A DNA stretch of 64,000 nt from Starkeya sp. ORNL1 (GCF_012971745.1 NZ_CP048834.1:3968001-4032000), one strand, 5' to 3'; shown: positions 16,263 through 24,767, counted from the stretch's first letter. Numbers and translations: made by a program. Notes: generated from the letters alone by a model not told the origin.

Positions 16263-16278
16263 TGTGTCGAACGGCACT
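16263..16278. promoter_or_regulatory. TGTG-N8-CACA-like operator S6, before the sctV operon
   Basis: TGTGTCGAACGGCACT, centred 70 bp before the ATG at 16200 on the minus strand. Fifteen of sixteen positions fit TGTG-N8-CACA (one end base differs), and the inner bases fit the locus consensus TGTGNCGTWCGNCACA. Confidence 0.55.
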
Positions 16279-16289
16279 TTCATGCGCGC

Positions 16290-17582
16290 TCAGCGCAGGA
16301 ACAAGCGGGTGCGTCCGTCCGGGGCCGCCAATTCGTCCTCGTCCGCCTCGTCTTCCTCTTTGAGGCCGCGCAGCACCGCGAGCGTCGAGCCGAGCAGGAT
16401 CATCAGGCCGAACAGGATGCGGGCGCGGCGCTTGAAGGCCTCCAGCCAGGCGGCGAGACGGGCCAGCAGCGAAGCGGGCACGCCAAGGCGGGCGAGATAG
16501 TCCGCGGTTTCCTTCTCGTCGACACCCATCTGGAGCTGATGCACGGCGATCGCCGCATCCGGACGCGCCGATTCGATCGGGCGCGGCGGCGGCCAGCCGG
16601 GGATCATCGCCGCATTCAGTACGAACGAGGCGATGATGCCGGCGCGCTCCGGCAGCGCGCTGCCGCCGGGCATGGCGGCGAAGGCAAGCGGATCCCGCAA
16701 CGCCGCATCCAGGCGCGGCACATCACCCATTGCGGACACTGTGCCGTGCGTGCGGGCCGAGGCAAGGGAAGCCGCATCGGCAGAAGCTGCCGTAGCAGCG
16801 CTGGCGGGCGTGACGGCGCTCGCCGATCGTGCCGACGCCCGGTCCGGCGCGTCGGCGGTCCGCGCGGCCACCTCGGCTGCTGTTCCATCCGCCTGGCTGG
16901 CGACCTGGCGGGCGTCGACGGCATCACCGATATGCGCGGCGACGCCCGCCTCACCGATGACGCCGGAGCCGGCAAAGCCCGGGAATGCGTCCGCCCCGGC
17001 GGACGCCCCCTCCTCATGCGCCTCCGCCATGCGCGCGACCAGATCGCCAAGGAGCGAACCATCATCGGCAGCTGATGGTACCGTGGCCGGCGAGGACATG
17101 GGGACATCCGCCGCACTCGCCTCTATCGCAGCCTGGACCGGATCGAAGGCGCCGATGGCGTGCGACGGCTGCGAAGCCGGGGACGAGGATTCGCCGGCAA
17201 TCGCCGGATTTGCGGCCGTCATCGTGCCGGTCGAAGCGCCGGCTCCGCCGGAAGTCGTCGAAGCCGGCCGCTGTCCCTGGCCCGGCATCGAGGTGCGCAA
17301 GCCCTCGAGCAAAGGCGGGCGCAGGCCGAGCAGGCTGCGCGAGGCTGGGAGCGCAGCCCGCGTATAAAGGTCGGTGTCGGCCGCCTGTCGGGAGGCGTCC
17401 TCGGGAACCGCCGGCCCGCCTGGAACAACGTCGGCCGATGGCTTCACCGTGCCCGGTGCCTGCGGTAGGCCGCGGTCGATTCCCGCCGGTCGCGTCTCGC
17501 CGCCGACATTGCGGATGATGTCGAGCGCCGCGGCGAGCCGTTCCCCGCCGGCCACCATGCCGATCAGGCGGTCGAGACTCAT
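16290..17582 (-). CDS. Ala/Ser/Pro-rich low-complexity protein with C-terminal membrane helix, unknown
   Basis: 430 residues from the ATG that overlaps the upstream stop (ATGA). The first 40 residues are helical. Residues about 45-330 are low-complexity Ala/Ser/Asp/Pro-rich sequence, likely disordered. Residues about 345-395 are helical again, and a single hydrophobic segment (RARILFGLMILLGSTLAVL) sits near the C-terminus before an acidic, then basic tail. No signal peptide. It is the last gene of a run with two SycD-like chaperone genes, which suggests a secreted or translocated product that inserts in a membrane, or a tail-anchored accessory. No family recognised. Confidence 0.55.
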   Translation of the reverse strand: MSLDRLIGMVAGGERLAAALDIIRNVGGETRPAGIDRGLPQAPGTVKPSADVVPGGPAVPEDASRQAADTDLYTRAALPASRSLLGLRPPLLEGLRTSMPGQGQRPASTTSGGAGASTGTMTAANPAIAGESSSPASQPSHAIGAFDPVQAAIEASAADVPMSSPATVPSAADDGSLLGDLVARMAEAHEEGASAGADAFPGFAGSGVIGEAGVAAHIGDAVDARQVASQADGTAAEVAARTADAPDRASARSASAVTPASAATAASADAASLASARTHGTVSAMGDVPRLDAALRDPLAFAAMPGGSALPERAGIIASFVLNAAMIPGWPPPRPIESARPDAAIAVHQLQMGVDEKETADYLARLGVPASLLARLAAWLEAFKRRARILFGLMILLGSTLAVLRGLKEEDEADEDELAAPDGRTRLFLR

Positions 17583-18178
17583 GCCGACGAGCCCGCGCGC
17601 CGCGCGCGCATCTCCAGTGCGACGCGCCAGCGGCTCACTTCGGCGCGCACCGCGTCGGGAATATCGCCGGCGCCGGCATGGGCATCGAAATTCTTCAAGT
17701 GCTCGGCAGCAGCAGTGAAGTCCCCGGTCCGCAACGCGATCTCCAGGGTGTGAAAGTCCGGCATCGCCCAGTCTGGCCGCAGCCGCCCGGCGATCTCGAA
17801 GGCCATGGCGGCCTCGGTGAAGGCGCCGCGAAGCTTGAGGCACACGCCATAGCCGATCCAGTAATCGGCGCTGGTGCCGTCGAGCAGGCAGAGCGCCTGG
17901 AACAGCGGTTCGGCGCGCTCCGGCCGGCCGGCGGCGAACCAGCGATGCGCCCGCGCATAGAGCACCTCGTCGGTGCCGGCCGGCAAGGCGAGCGCGCCGC
18001 CGAGCGTCTCGCCCTTCGACAGGCGCTCGAAGATCGGCCCGCCCTCGATGCCGAGCGCCGCGGTCGCCGCGCCGAACAGCTTGCCCAGCACCGCGGTCTC
18101 GCCGGCATCGAGGCCGAGCGTTCGAGCCAGATGACTTTCGGAGAGGTGGCCGTCGGCCATAGCGGGGGCGTCAGGCAT
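17579..18178 (-). CDS. SycD/LcrH-like TPR type III chaperone (paralog 1)
   Basis: 199 residues. The central part has three tetratricopeptide-like helix pairs; YGVCLKLRGAFTEAAMAFEIAGRLRPD (residues about 108-134) fits the SycD/LcrH class II chaperone pattern. A 60-residue N-terminal extension and a short C-terminal extension are added. Class II chaperones hold hydrophobic translocators before export. The gene overlaps both neighbours by a few bases, including the low-complexity membrane protein gene just downstream, which may be its client. Confidence 0.65.
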   Translation of the reverse strand: MPDAPAMADGHLSESHLARTLGLDAGETAVLGKLFGAATAALGIEGGPIFERLSKGETLGGALALPAGTDEVLYARAHRWFAAGRPERAEPLFQALCLLDGTSADYWIGYGVCLKLRGAFTEAAMAFEIAGRLRPDWAMPDFHTLEIALRTGDFTAAAEHLKNFDAHAGAGDIPDAVRAEVSRWRVALEMRARRAGSSA

Positions 18179-18641
18179 TGATGGCCGCGAGGGTCTGCAG
18201 CAATTGCCTGGCGTCGTTGACGACGACGGCGTTGCGCTCGGCCTGGCCGAAGGTCACGGCATCGCGCAGATCCTCCTCGGCCTCGGCGTGATGACCAAGC
18301 GCAAGACAGGCGCGGCCGGAGAGCAGATAGCCGCGCGAATCCCGCGGCGCCAGCGCGATCACCGCCGACGCCGCCTGCAAGGCAAGCGGATTTTCTTCGA
18401 GCTGGAGCGCGCAATTGGCGAGGCCGACCTGGAAGTCGACGACCATCGGGTCACACAGCACCAGCGCTACATAGACGCGCATCGCTTCGGCCGCGGCGCC
18501 GCGCTGCAAGTGGCGCCGCGCAACGTCGAGGCCGATCTGCAGATCGGCACTTTCAATGCCCAGTTCCTTGCGGAGCGCGCCGCCGACGAGCGATTGCACC
18601 ATCGCCTCGCGGGTGTTGCTGTCCTCGACAGACACGTTCAT
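18171..18641 (-). CDS. SycD/LcrH-like TPR type III chaperone (paralog 2)
   Basis: 156 residues, close to the normal length of SycD/CesD/LcrH chaperones. Three TPR-like repeats are visible: AMRVYVALVLCDPMVVDFQ, then GLANCALQLEENPLALQAAS, then YLLSGRACLALGHHAEAEED. Overlap with the next SycD-like gene (18171-18178) implies coupled translation. It probably binds a translocator or another hydrophobic substrate of this T3SS; the partner is not known. Confidence 0.7.
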   Translation of the reverse strand: MNVSVEDSNTREAMVQSLVGGALRKELGIESADLQIGLDVARRHLQRGAAAEAMRVYVALVLCDPMVVDFQVGLANCALQLEENPLALQAASAVIALAPRDSRGYLLSGRACLALGHHAEAEEDLRDAVTFGQAERNAVVVNDARQLLQTLAAINA

Positions 18642-18675
18642 CGAACTTCCCTTTCAAGACGGCTGAACCGGGCCC

Positions 18676-18724
18676 AGAGCACTTTCCCGCCGTTCGGCTT
18701 TCATCCGAACGGCAAGGGCTCTAG
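18676..18724. repeat. Half unit of palindromic repeat family B
   Basis: AGAGCACTTTCCCGCCGTTCGG and its inverted partner CCGAACGGCAAGGGCTCT form one hairpin equal to one half of the B units at 11190 and 43718. Its end includes the stop codon of the CesT-like gene. It may act as a transcription attenuator between two sets of chaperone genes. Confidence 0.65.
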
Positions 18725-19203
18725 AGCCGGATAATGAATTCGCCACGCACATCGTCGGCGGCGCCGGCGGGCGCCGGTGCCGGGCGGGTCGTGGGCCGCA
18801 CCGCGAGCTCCGGCTGATGAAACTCGACAAGCTGCAGCACGTCCTCGACCCGCCTCGACAGACTTTCCGCCGTGCCGCCTTCATAGCGCCAGTCCGCCTC
18901 CACCCGTACGACAGCTTCCGGCTCGTCGCCGATGAGGCAGACTCCGGCGCGGTTGCCGACCAGGAAACCGAGATTGGCGCGCAACAGGCGCGAGACCTGC
19001 TCGCCCTGCCGGAACGGATCGGCGGCGAGCCGGCCGGGCGAAGCGGAGACGAGAATGCCCTCGCCGTCCCGGCTCTCGGCGAGCGCGATTGCGGTGCCGT
19101 CGACCGTCAGCGTCACCGCGTCCTCCGTGCCGAAGGACGGCGCGGGCATGCCGAGCCGCGCCCACAGCGCGGTCACGGTCGTTTCGAAGCGGCGATTGGC
19201 CAT
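18721..19203 (-). CDS. CesT-family class I type III chaperone
   Basis: 160 residues. The first 125 have the CesT/SycE layout: a first amphipathic helix (NRRFETTVTALWARLG), strands with TLTVDGTAIALAESRDGEG, then a second pair of strands (GVCLIGDEPEAVVRVEADW) and a final helix around SLSRRVEDVLQLVEFH. A Pro-rich tail follows. Class I chaperones bind effectors or SctW-like proteins as dimers. It lies directly behind the minor translocator gene (10 bp) in the translocator operon, so its client may be SctB, a regulator or an unlinked effector. Confidence 0.72.
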   Translation of the reverse strand: MANRRFETTVTALWARLGMPAPSFGTEDAVTLTVDGTAIALAESRDGEGILVSASPGRLAADPFRQGEQVSRLLRANLGFLVGNRAGVCLIGDEPEAVVRVEADWRYEGGTAESLSRRVEDVLQLVEFHQPELAVRPTTRPAPAPAGAADDVRGEFIIRL

Positions 19204-19213
19204 GTCGTCCTCG

Positions 19214-20212
19214 TCAGACCTTGGTCAGTGCCTGCATGTGGTTGGCCTTGGCTTCCTGAAGCTCCTTCAGGAAGTTGATGATCTGCTTGACCATGTCGTC
19301 GAGCGCCTGCTGCATTTCCTTCTTCATGTCGGCCTGGCCTTCCTCATACTGCGCGTTCGCCGCCGAGATCGAGCCGAGGGCGTCCAGTTCCTTGGACTGC
19401 GCCTGGGTGATGGAGGATGCGGCGTTGGCAGCGCCCTGGCCGAGCTGGTTCACGGTCTGGCCGATGGTGCCGATATTGGTCGCCTGCTGCAGCTTCGACT
19501 GGAACAGGTTCATGTTGGACTGCGAGGTGGTGAAGGAGCTGTTCAGACCCTGGAGGTCGAACTCCTTGTTGAGGCTGTCCAGATCCTTGTCGTAGTGCGC
19601 ATCGTTCTTGTCGAGCTTGCCGAGCGCGTCCTGCTTGATGCCGTCGATCTTGGTCATGTTGTTGGCGTCGTTCTTCATGGCCGCCAGATTCTTGGAGGCC
19701 TGGAACGACGACATGCCGGCGGCGACGAGCGAGACCGCCGACATGACGACGGTGAGCACCAATGCGGTGATGGCGCCGGCCATCATCTTCTCGGCGGCTT
19801 CCTTCATCTGGCCGGCCTGCGCCATCAACTCGCCACGTGCGGTCTCGCGGGCATTGAGGCGGCCTTCCAGCGCTTCCTTACGCTGCTCGCCGGCCTGCTC
19901 GATCATGGCGCGGGTGAGGAATTCGATGCTGCTGCTCGACTGGAGCAACTGGGCGACCTTGCCGGCGAGCGACTCCAGGCCGTCGAGCGTGGTCTCGATA
20001 TCGGCCGGCGGGTCACCATTGATCGGGGCCAGCTTGGTGCTGAGCTGCATCAGCGCCAGGAACGCTTCCTTCTGCGCCGGGGGCATATCGGCGATGCGGG
20101 CCTGGATGCCCGCCGCCACGGTCTGCGCCTCGGTGTCGGAAACCGTGAGCTGGCCGTTCTGGTAGAAGGACGGCGGCAGCAGGGTCTGGAGAGTGGCTGA
20201 GTCGATGGGCAT
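19214..20212 (-). CDS. sctB: Type III translocon minor pore protein SctB (YopD/IpaC-like)
   Basis: 332 residues, no signal peptide. The N-terminal 130 residues are hydrophilic and helical. A single hydrophobic region (about 142-170, AGAITALVLTVVMSAVSLVA) is followed by long polar Asn/Gln/Lys/Asp-rich helices to the end, the YopD/IpaC/EspB arrangement. It follows the two-segment translocator gene by 20 bp and a SycD-like chaperone precedes both, the standard order of translocator operons. With SctE it should form the pore in the host membrane. The subunit naming relies on the number of hydrophobic regions. Confidence 0.75.
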   Translation of the reverse strand: MPIDSATLQTLLPPSFYQNGQLTVSDTEAQTVAAGIQARIADMPPAQKEAFLALMQLSTKLAPINGDPPADIETTLDGLESLAGKVAQLLQSSSSIEFLTRAMIEQAGEQRKEALEGRLNARETARGELMAQAGQMKEAAEKMMAGAITALVLTVVMSAVSLVAAGMSSFQASKNLAAMKNDANNMTKIDGIKQDALGKLDKNDAHYDKDLDSLNKEFDLQGLNSSFTTSQSNMNLFQSKLQQATNIGTIGQTVNQLGQGAANAASSITQAQSKELDALGSISAANAQYEEGQADMKKEMQQALDDMVKQIINFLKELQEAKANHMQALTKV

Positions 20213-20232
20213 CTGATCTGTCTCCTGCTGTC

Positions 20233-21252
20233 TCAGGCCGAGAAGCGGGCGCGCGAGACACTGTTGCCGGTGTCCTGGATGGCGTCGGTCAGCGCATCAA
20301 GCATGGCATTGAAGCGGTCGGTCGCGGCCATCAGCCGTTGCAGCGCCTGGTCGATGAAGTCGTCGAGCTGCGAGAGCAGCGCCTCGAACTGCTTGCCCTC
20401 GGCCTGCAATTCCTTGGCTTCGGACTCCTTCTTCGTCGCCTCGTAGCGGATGGCCCCGCTGGCGATATCGCCGACCGCGGTGGCGCCGGTGATGACGCCG
20501 TTGGCGATGGTGGACACCGCCTGCGCCATCGTCGCGATCGCGGACGCCTGTCCGCCCGGCACGAAGAAGGTCGCGACCGCCGCCGCGAGGCCGACAATCG
20601 CCAGGCTTATGCCGAACCCCATATCGGCCTTCGCCCAGGCCTCCGGATTGTCGGGCTGCGCCAGCTTGGCGAAATTGCCGGCGATGCCGAGGCCGGTGGA
20701 CATCTTGACCGCGGCGTCCACCATCATGATGACGCTGAGCACGCCGGCGGCGATCATCAGCCCGCCGACCGCCTGGAAGCCGGGAATGACCGAGAGGACG
20801 GCGCCGATGACGATCATCAGCAGCGCCGCCAGCGCCTGGAAGGCGAGCTTGATCTTGTCCCAGATGCTGCCGCTCTCGCGCATGCGGCGGGACTCCTCGA
20901 TCTTCTTGGAGGCCTCTTCGAGCTTCGAGGTCTTCTCGCCGATGGCGGTGCGCTTCTTCTCCTGGTCGATCGAGATCTTGTCCTTTTCCGAGCTCTCGAC
21001 GATCTGCTTCATCAGCGTGGTCGCCTCGACCAGCTTCACCGAGGAATCATCGTTCGAGATCTTCGGCATGAGGCTCATCATGCTCTTCATCAGCGCGCCA
21101 TAGGCCGCGACCTGGAACAGGCCGGGATCCGGCACCTGGCCGCCGGCGCCGTTGTTACCCTTGCCGACCTGGTTCGGATCGTTGGCGGTGTTGTTGAGGG
21201 CGTTGGGATCGGTGATCTGCGTGGTGGTCGCGGTGCTGAGGGTGATCGCCAT
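20233..21252 (-). CDS. sctE: Type III translocon major pore protein SctE (YopB/IpaB/EspD-like)
   Basis: 339 residues, no signal peptide. A Thr/Asn-rich N-terminus is followed by a Lys/Glu coiled coil (about 82-125). Next come two hydrophobic regions, about 135-180 (LAALLMIVIGAVLSVIPGF) and 213-268 (GFGISLAIVGLAAAVATFF), then an amphipathic C-terminal coiled coil. That is the hallmark layout of YopB, IpaB and SipB. It is the second gene of the operon headed by the SycD-like chaperone at 21313. Its presence indicates that the apparatus targets a eukaryotic membrane, unlike the plant-type rhizobial T3SS. Confidence 0.82.
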   Translation of the reverse strand: MAITLSTATTTQITDPNALNNTANDPNQVGKGNNGAGGQVPDPGLFQVAAYGALMKSMMSLMPKISNDDSSVKLVEATTLMKQIVESSEKDKISIDQEKKRTAIGEKTSKLEEASKKIEESRRMRESGSIWDKIKLAFQALAALLMIVIGAVLSVIPGFQAVGGLMIAAGVLSVIMMVDAAVKMSTGLGIAGNFAKLAQPDNPEAWAKADMGFGISLAIVGLAAAVATFFVPGGQASAIATMAQAVSTIANGVITGATAVGDIASGAIRYEATKKESEAKELQAEGKQFEALLSQLDDFIDQALQRLMAATDRFNAMLDALTDAIQDTGNSVSRARFSA

Positions 21253-21312
21253 GAGTCCGGCCTCCTGAAAGCTGAAATCGGCGTTGCAACGGGAGAAGCG
21301 CTGGGCGGGCGC

Positions 21313-21873
21313 TCAGGCGCCGCGGCGCGCCTTGATGATGTCCAGCATCTTCGCGGCGTGCTGGGCGTGCTCGGGGTCGCCGGAGTTCTTCTGCACGAGC
21401 TCGATCGCGGTCTCGAAGCACTCGACCGCCTCGTCGTCTTCCTGCGCGGCGAGGAAGCACTCGCCGAGCCGCAGGAAGCCTTCCGGATTGGTGGCATCGA
21501 GCGCAATGAACTGCACATAGAGCTTGCCGGCCCGGGAGAAATCGCTCTCCACCTGGTAGGTCGCGGCCAACGCATAGATCACCCGCTCGTCGAGCGGCTC
21601 GATCTGGTAGAGCCCGGTGAGCAACTCGCGGGCCTTGGCGGGCTCGCCGAGCTGCAAAGTACGGATACCCTGCGCCAGTATGGCGTCACGGTGGTCCTTG
21701 GTGATGTCGAAGATGTCGGCGAGCGACAGGCCCTCCTGCATCAAGGCGAGCACCTGGCGCTGCTTGTCGTTGAGGTCGGCCTTGGCGAGGAAATCCTGCA
21801 TGGCGGCACCGGCCATGGTGAACGAGGCCTGCAATTCGGCTTCGCTCGATATCATTCCGTCAAGGATCGACAT
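21313..21873 (-). CDS. SycD/LcrH-family class II chaperone of the translocators
   Basis: 186 residues from the ATG after GGAAGGAAAG. It shows three TPR-like repeats: QGIRTLQLGEPAKARELLTG, then YALAATYQVESDFSRAGKLY, then GFLRLGECFLAAQEDDEAVE. The layout and length match SycD, LcrH and IpgC. It is the first gene of the operon with sctE and sctB, so it is the best candidate for the shared translocator chaperone. Operator-like site S5 lies 66 bp before the ATG. An upstream in-frame ATG would add 40 residues of non-conserved Arg-rich sequence and was not chosen. Confidence 0.82.
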   Translation of the reverse strand: MSILDGMISSEAELQASFTMAGAAMQDFLAKADLNDKQRQVLALMQEGLSLADIFDITKDHRDAILAQGIRTLQLGEPAKARELLTGLYQIEPLDERVIYALAATYQVESDFSRAGKLYVQFIALDATNPEGFLRLGECFLAAQEDDEAVECFETAIELVQKNSGDPEHAQHAAKMLDIIKARRGA

Positions 21874-21931
21874 GGACTTTCCTTCCCCCGTCATCGACCA
21901 GAAAAGACTACCGGGCCGGGGAAGCACTTCT

Positions 21932-21947
21932 TGTGTCGAAGATGACA
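21932..21947. promoter_or_regulatory. TGTG-N8-CACA-like operator S5, before the translocator operon
   Basis: TGTGTCGAAGATGACA, centred 66 bp before the start of the SycD-like gene. The left arm equals that of S6; the right arm ends in GACA. Confidence 0.5.
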
Positions 21948-21996
21948 TGCGGCGCGATCTTTGCGGGATGCCGACGCGCGGCTCCCCGCGCATCGC

Positions 21997-22410
21997 TCAC
22001 TCGTCGGCGCCGGCCTTCTCGGCACCGTGGCGCAGATAGACCTCCATGGCGTCGCGGGCCCGGCCGGTCTCCTTGAGCTCGTGCAGGCAGCGCATCTTGA
22101 GATAGCGGCGCATGCGCTGGCGCTCATTCAGCCGGTAGCTGCCGAAGCGCTCCGCCGGATCGACACGGTCGAGCTCCTCGATGCAGGCAAGCGCCGCCGC
22201 CCATTCACGCACCGAGAAGCGCAGCACGGCACGCGCCAGCAGCACGTCGGGCGTGCCGTCGCCAACGAGGTGCAGTGCCTCGGCAAGCACCGCGGCGCGG
22301 TCGACATAGCCGTGCCGGGCGAGCACATAGATATTGAGCAGCAGGAAGTCGCGCTCGCGCCGCCCCAGCACGCTCTTTGCCGGCAAAGCGGGAACCGGAA
22401 GGCGGCTCAT
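21997..22410 (-). CDS. sctY: SctY (YscY-like) TPR protein, partner of SctX
   Basis: 137 residues, starting at an ATG that overlaps the sctX stop (ATGA). The N-terminal stretch LGRRERDFLLLNIYVLARHGY, followed by a helix with RAAVLAEALHL, matches what I recall of YscY (an FLLLN motif early in a small TPR protein), and the final repeat (RCLHELKETGRARDAMEVYL) fits as well. YscY is a cytoplasmic chaperone of YscX; the pair contacts SctV and is needed for export of early substrates in the Ysc family. The tight sctX-sctY arrangement is the same as in Yersinia. A generic TPR chaperone is the alternative. Confidence 0.75.
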   Translation of the reverse strand: MSRLPVPALPAKSVLGRRERDFLLLNIYVLARHGYVDRAAVLAEALHLVGDGTPDVLLARAVLRFSVREWAAALACIEELDRVDPAERFGSYRLNERQRMRRYLKMRCLHELKETGRARDAMEVYLRHGAEKAGADE

Positions 22411-22787
22411 GCGCGCAGCAGCGCGGCGAGTGCCGAGCGGATTTCGTCGTCGAGGCCGATATCGGCACCCAGCAGCGTGGCGGCCTGTTCGAGTATGTCC
22501 CGGCTGCGGCCGCTCGCGCTGAGCGATCGCTCGACAAACGCACTGCGGGCGCCGACACGGGCGTCCGCGAGCGCGGTGGGATCCAGAAGGTCGGGGTCGA
22601 CCGTCGCCGGGCGCAGGAACTCCGGCAGTCGCTCGTCGAGCGAGGGCCGCTGCAGGATCTCCTCGAGCGGCCGGTATTGCGGCATGAAGGCCGGCGCGCT
22701 GGTGCCGTCGCGCGGCAGGTGCACCTCGTCCGCGACGTCCCAGCGGGTGATCGATTCCAGCCCGATATCGAGGTTCCGGATGCGCAT
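22407..22787 (-). CDS. sctX: SctX (YscX-like) export component
   Basis: 126 residues, the length of YscX. The N-terminus (DIGLESITRWDV), a Pro-rich central section (LPRDGTSAPAFMPQYRPLEE) and a C-terminal helical hairpin (RDILEQAATLLGADIGLDDEI) line up with the general YscX layout. The gene is fused by ATGA overlap to the YscY-like gene, and no other family fits that pairing. YscX is secreted, binds YscY and, with it, SctV, and is specific to Ysc-type systems. The sequence call is from remembered pattern rather than an alignment. Confidence 0.68.
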   Translation of the reverse strand: MRIRNLDIGLESITRWDVADEVHLPRDGTSAPAFMPQYRPLEEILQRPSLDERLPEFLRPATVDPDLLDPTALADARVGARSAFVERSLSASGRSRDILEQAATLLGADIGLDDEIRSALAALLRA

Positions 22788-22819
22788 CGCTGTTCGGCTC
22801 CGCTGGCCTGCCGCTGTCG

Positions 22820-24301
22820 TCAGCTGGACCGGGCGATGTTCTGCAGGATTTCCGACATCTTCGACAGCGCATTATTGGCGAGGTCGAAATGCCGGTTCTT
22901 CTGCTTGTCCAGCGAATTGACGTTGTTCATCTTGATCTGGCTTTCCTGGTTGATCAGCGTGACACGGTCGGAAAGCTGCGAGCCGAACGTATCCCAGGTC
23001 GATTTGGTCCATTTGTTGATGTAGTTGGTGTTGTTCTCGAACATGTCCTGCTTGGCGCGGGTGATGCCCTTCAGCTTTTCGATCGGATGCTGGACGCTGC
23101 CCAGCGCATCCTCGAACATCGACAGGATCTTGTGCTGCGAGAGCGCGGTGGTCGCGCGCGTGGCGTCGTCGTCGTCCTTGTCCTTGCCGTCATTGTAATT
23201 GTAGACCGAGCGCGCTTCTTCCTGCTTGGTCGGATTGAAGGCTTTCACGGTCTCGTTGACCGCGCTCTGCATTTCGGCATAGGTCTTGAGCAGGGCGTTG
23301 GTCTGGTTGATCTCTTCCGTCTGGATCGCCATCTTGGCTTCGTCATTCAGATTGTAGTTGAGCTGCAGCATATAGACGAGCGTCGGCACGTCGATGCTGC
23401 TCGGCAGCGGATCACCGGTCGGATCCTTCAGCCCCGCGATCTCCAGCCGCTTGTTCTGCAGCGCCAGTATCTGCTTTTCCTGGGTCATGAACAGCGTATA
23501 GCCGTTGCGGATGGCCTGGCCGCCATCGAGGCTCACCACGCCGTCGGTGTAGGTGACGGTCTTGTCGTCCTTGGTGAACGACTTGGTCGTTTCCGCCCAC
23601 GAGCCGGCGAACGCATCGACGCGGGTGAAGCGCTCCTTGAGGTCGTTCACCAGATTGCCGACGTCGATCGGCGAGAAGATCGCCATTGCGTCGAGCTGCT
23701 TCTGGATATTCGCGATCTGGTCGAGGAACACCTGCTTGTCCGTCGCGGGGACATTGGTGTTGTTGGTGATCGCGGTCTTCTGTGCGGTGAGGGCGGCCTG
23801 CACCACCGTCTTGTCGGTGGTCAGGCCGAGATTGATCGCCTGGCCGGTCTCGACGCCGGTGGTGGCGTTCTTGGAATAGAACGTCGAAAATGTCGCCAGA
23901 CGCTGCTGATCGGCCAGCGACATCTTGGAGATGGTCGCCTTGTCCAGCTTCTGCACGACATAGGTCTTCAAGCCGTCGGTCGACAGCATGATGGTGGCGG
24001 TGTCGGGGGGTATGCCGATCTCCTTGCCGGCATTGGCCGAAGGGGCGCCGAACTTCTTGATGTATTCGAGCTGGTAGCTCGAATGCCAGCTCAGGAAATC
24101 ATCGATCTTGACCTGGTTCGGCGGCTTGTCGAAATCGTCCGGGCGGCTTGCGGTCGGCAGCGACTTGGCCGCGCTCGACCCATCAAACACCGGGAACCGC
24201 GCGTCCGCGCCCTCGGCGATCTCAGGCGATTCGGTGCCGACATCGCTGCCCGGCAGGTAATGATAGGGAATCGGTCCACTCGGGATCGGGTCGAGGGCCA
24301 T
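22820..24301 (-). CDS. Candidate needle-tip or hydrophilic translocator protein (SctA-like)
   Basis: 493 residues, no signal peptide, Asn/Thr/Lys/Asp-rich, unlike the Ala-rich surroundings. The N-terminal 70 residues are Pro/Ser-rich. The middle alternates polar helices. The C-terminal 60 residues form a long helix ending NNALSKMSEILQNIARSS, which recalls the C-terminal helix of LcrV, IpaD and BipD needle-tip proteins. It stands just upstream of sctX, in a cluster with both translocators, where a tip gene would be expected, and no other gene in the locus fits that role. An effector identity remains possible; it is longer than known tips (about 330 residues). Confidence 0.5.
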   Translation of the reverse strand: MALDPIPSGPIPYHYLPGSDVGTESPEIAEGADARFPVFDGSSAAKSLPTASRPDDFDKPPNQVKIDDFLSWHSSYQLEYIKKFGAPSANAGKEIGIPPDTATIMLSTDGLKTYVVQKLDKATISKMSLADQQRLATFSTFYSKNATTGVETGQAINLGLTTDKTVVQAALTAQKTAITNNTNVPATDKQVFLDQIANIQKQLDAMAIFSPIDVGNLVNDLKERFTRVDAFAGSWAETTKSFTKDDKTVTYTDGVVSLDGGQAIRNGYTLFMTQEKQILALQNKRLEIAGLKDPTGDPLPSSIDVPTLVYMLQLNYNLNDEAKMAIQTEEINQTNALLKTYAEMQSAVNETVKAFNPTKQEEARSVYNYNDGKDKDDDDATRATTALSQHKILSMFEDALGSVQHPIEKLKGITRAKQDMFENNTNYINKWTKSTWDTFGSQLSDRVTLINQESQIKMNNVNSLDKQKNRHFDLANNALSKMSEILQNIARSS

Positions 24302-24324
24302 GGCTGCTATCTCCGTTCGGCTCG

Positions 24325-24675
24325 TCAGAGCCTGAGAAAGGTGCGGGCCGGCGCGGCGGCCGAGCTATCGTCGAGTGCGGTCTCCGCCGCATGCCGCGGC
24401 GCGATCCGGTGCAGCGTGGCGCGGGCGGCCGGTGCAGCACCGGTGCGCGCAATGATCAGTTCGTCCACCCGATCGCCGAGCCGGTCGAGAGCGGTGCTGA
24501 ACGCTTCCATATCCTCCGCGCGGGCAAGATCGGCGAACAGCTCGGCGGCGCGAGCGTCCTCGCGTATCAGTTCGGCGGCGCCGAGCGCCTCCAGCATGGC
24601 GCGGATCTCGAGCAGCACCGCGGCAATGGCGGCTTTGCGCGCCGTCGGCACTGCTTCCTGTTCCGCCGGCCGCAT
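24325..24675 (-). CDS. Small helical protein before the candidate tip gene, possible tip chaperone
   Basis: 116 residues from the ATG at 24675; an in-frame start 51 bp upstream is possible. The body is two or three long Ala/Glu/Leu-rich helices (AAIAAVLLEIRAMLEALGAA and LFADLARAEDMEAFSTALD). It is the first gene of the operon that continues with the candidate tip gene, sctX and sctY. In Yersinia the small helical LcrG precedes the tip gene lcrV and binds it, so an LcrG-like role is an attractive guess; no LcrG sequence motif is evident. Operator-like site S4 lies 84 bp before the start. Confidence 0.5.
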   Translation of the reverse strand: MRPAEQEAVPTARKAAIAAVLLEIRAMLEALGAAELIREDARAAELFADLARAEDMEAFSTALDRLGDRVDELIIARTGAAPAARATLHRIAPRHAAETALDDSSAAAPARTFLRL

Positions 24676-24751
24676 GCCAGACCTCTCGCCGCGTTCCGAA
24701 TGCGCCCCGCACCATCCGCCGCCCACTTAGCCAGCCGGCGGCCCGCGCGCC

Positions 24752-24767
24752 TGTGTCAAATGTCACA
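24752..24767. promoter_or_regulatory. TGTG-N8-CACA operator S4, minus-strand tip-sctXY operon
   Basis: TGTGTCAAATGTCACA, palindromic with one mismatch and extended to 18 bp by the flanking C and G. Centred 84 bp before the ATG at 24675. With S2, 28 bp away, it lies in the divergent promoter region 24727-24886. Confidence 0.6.
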
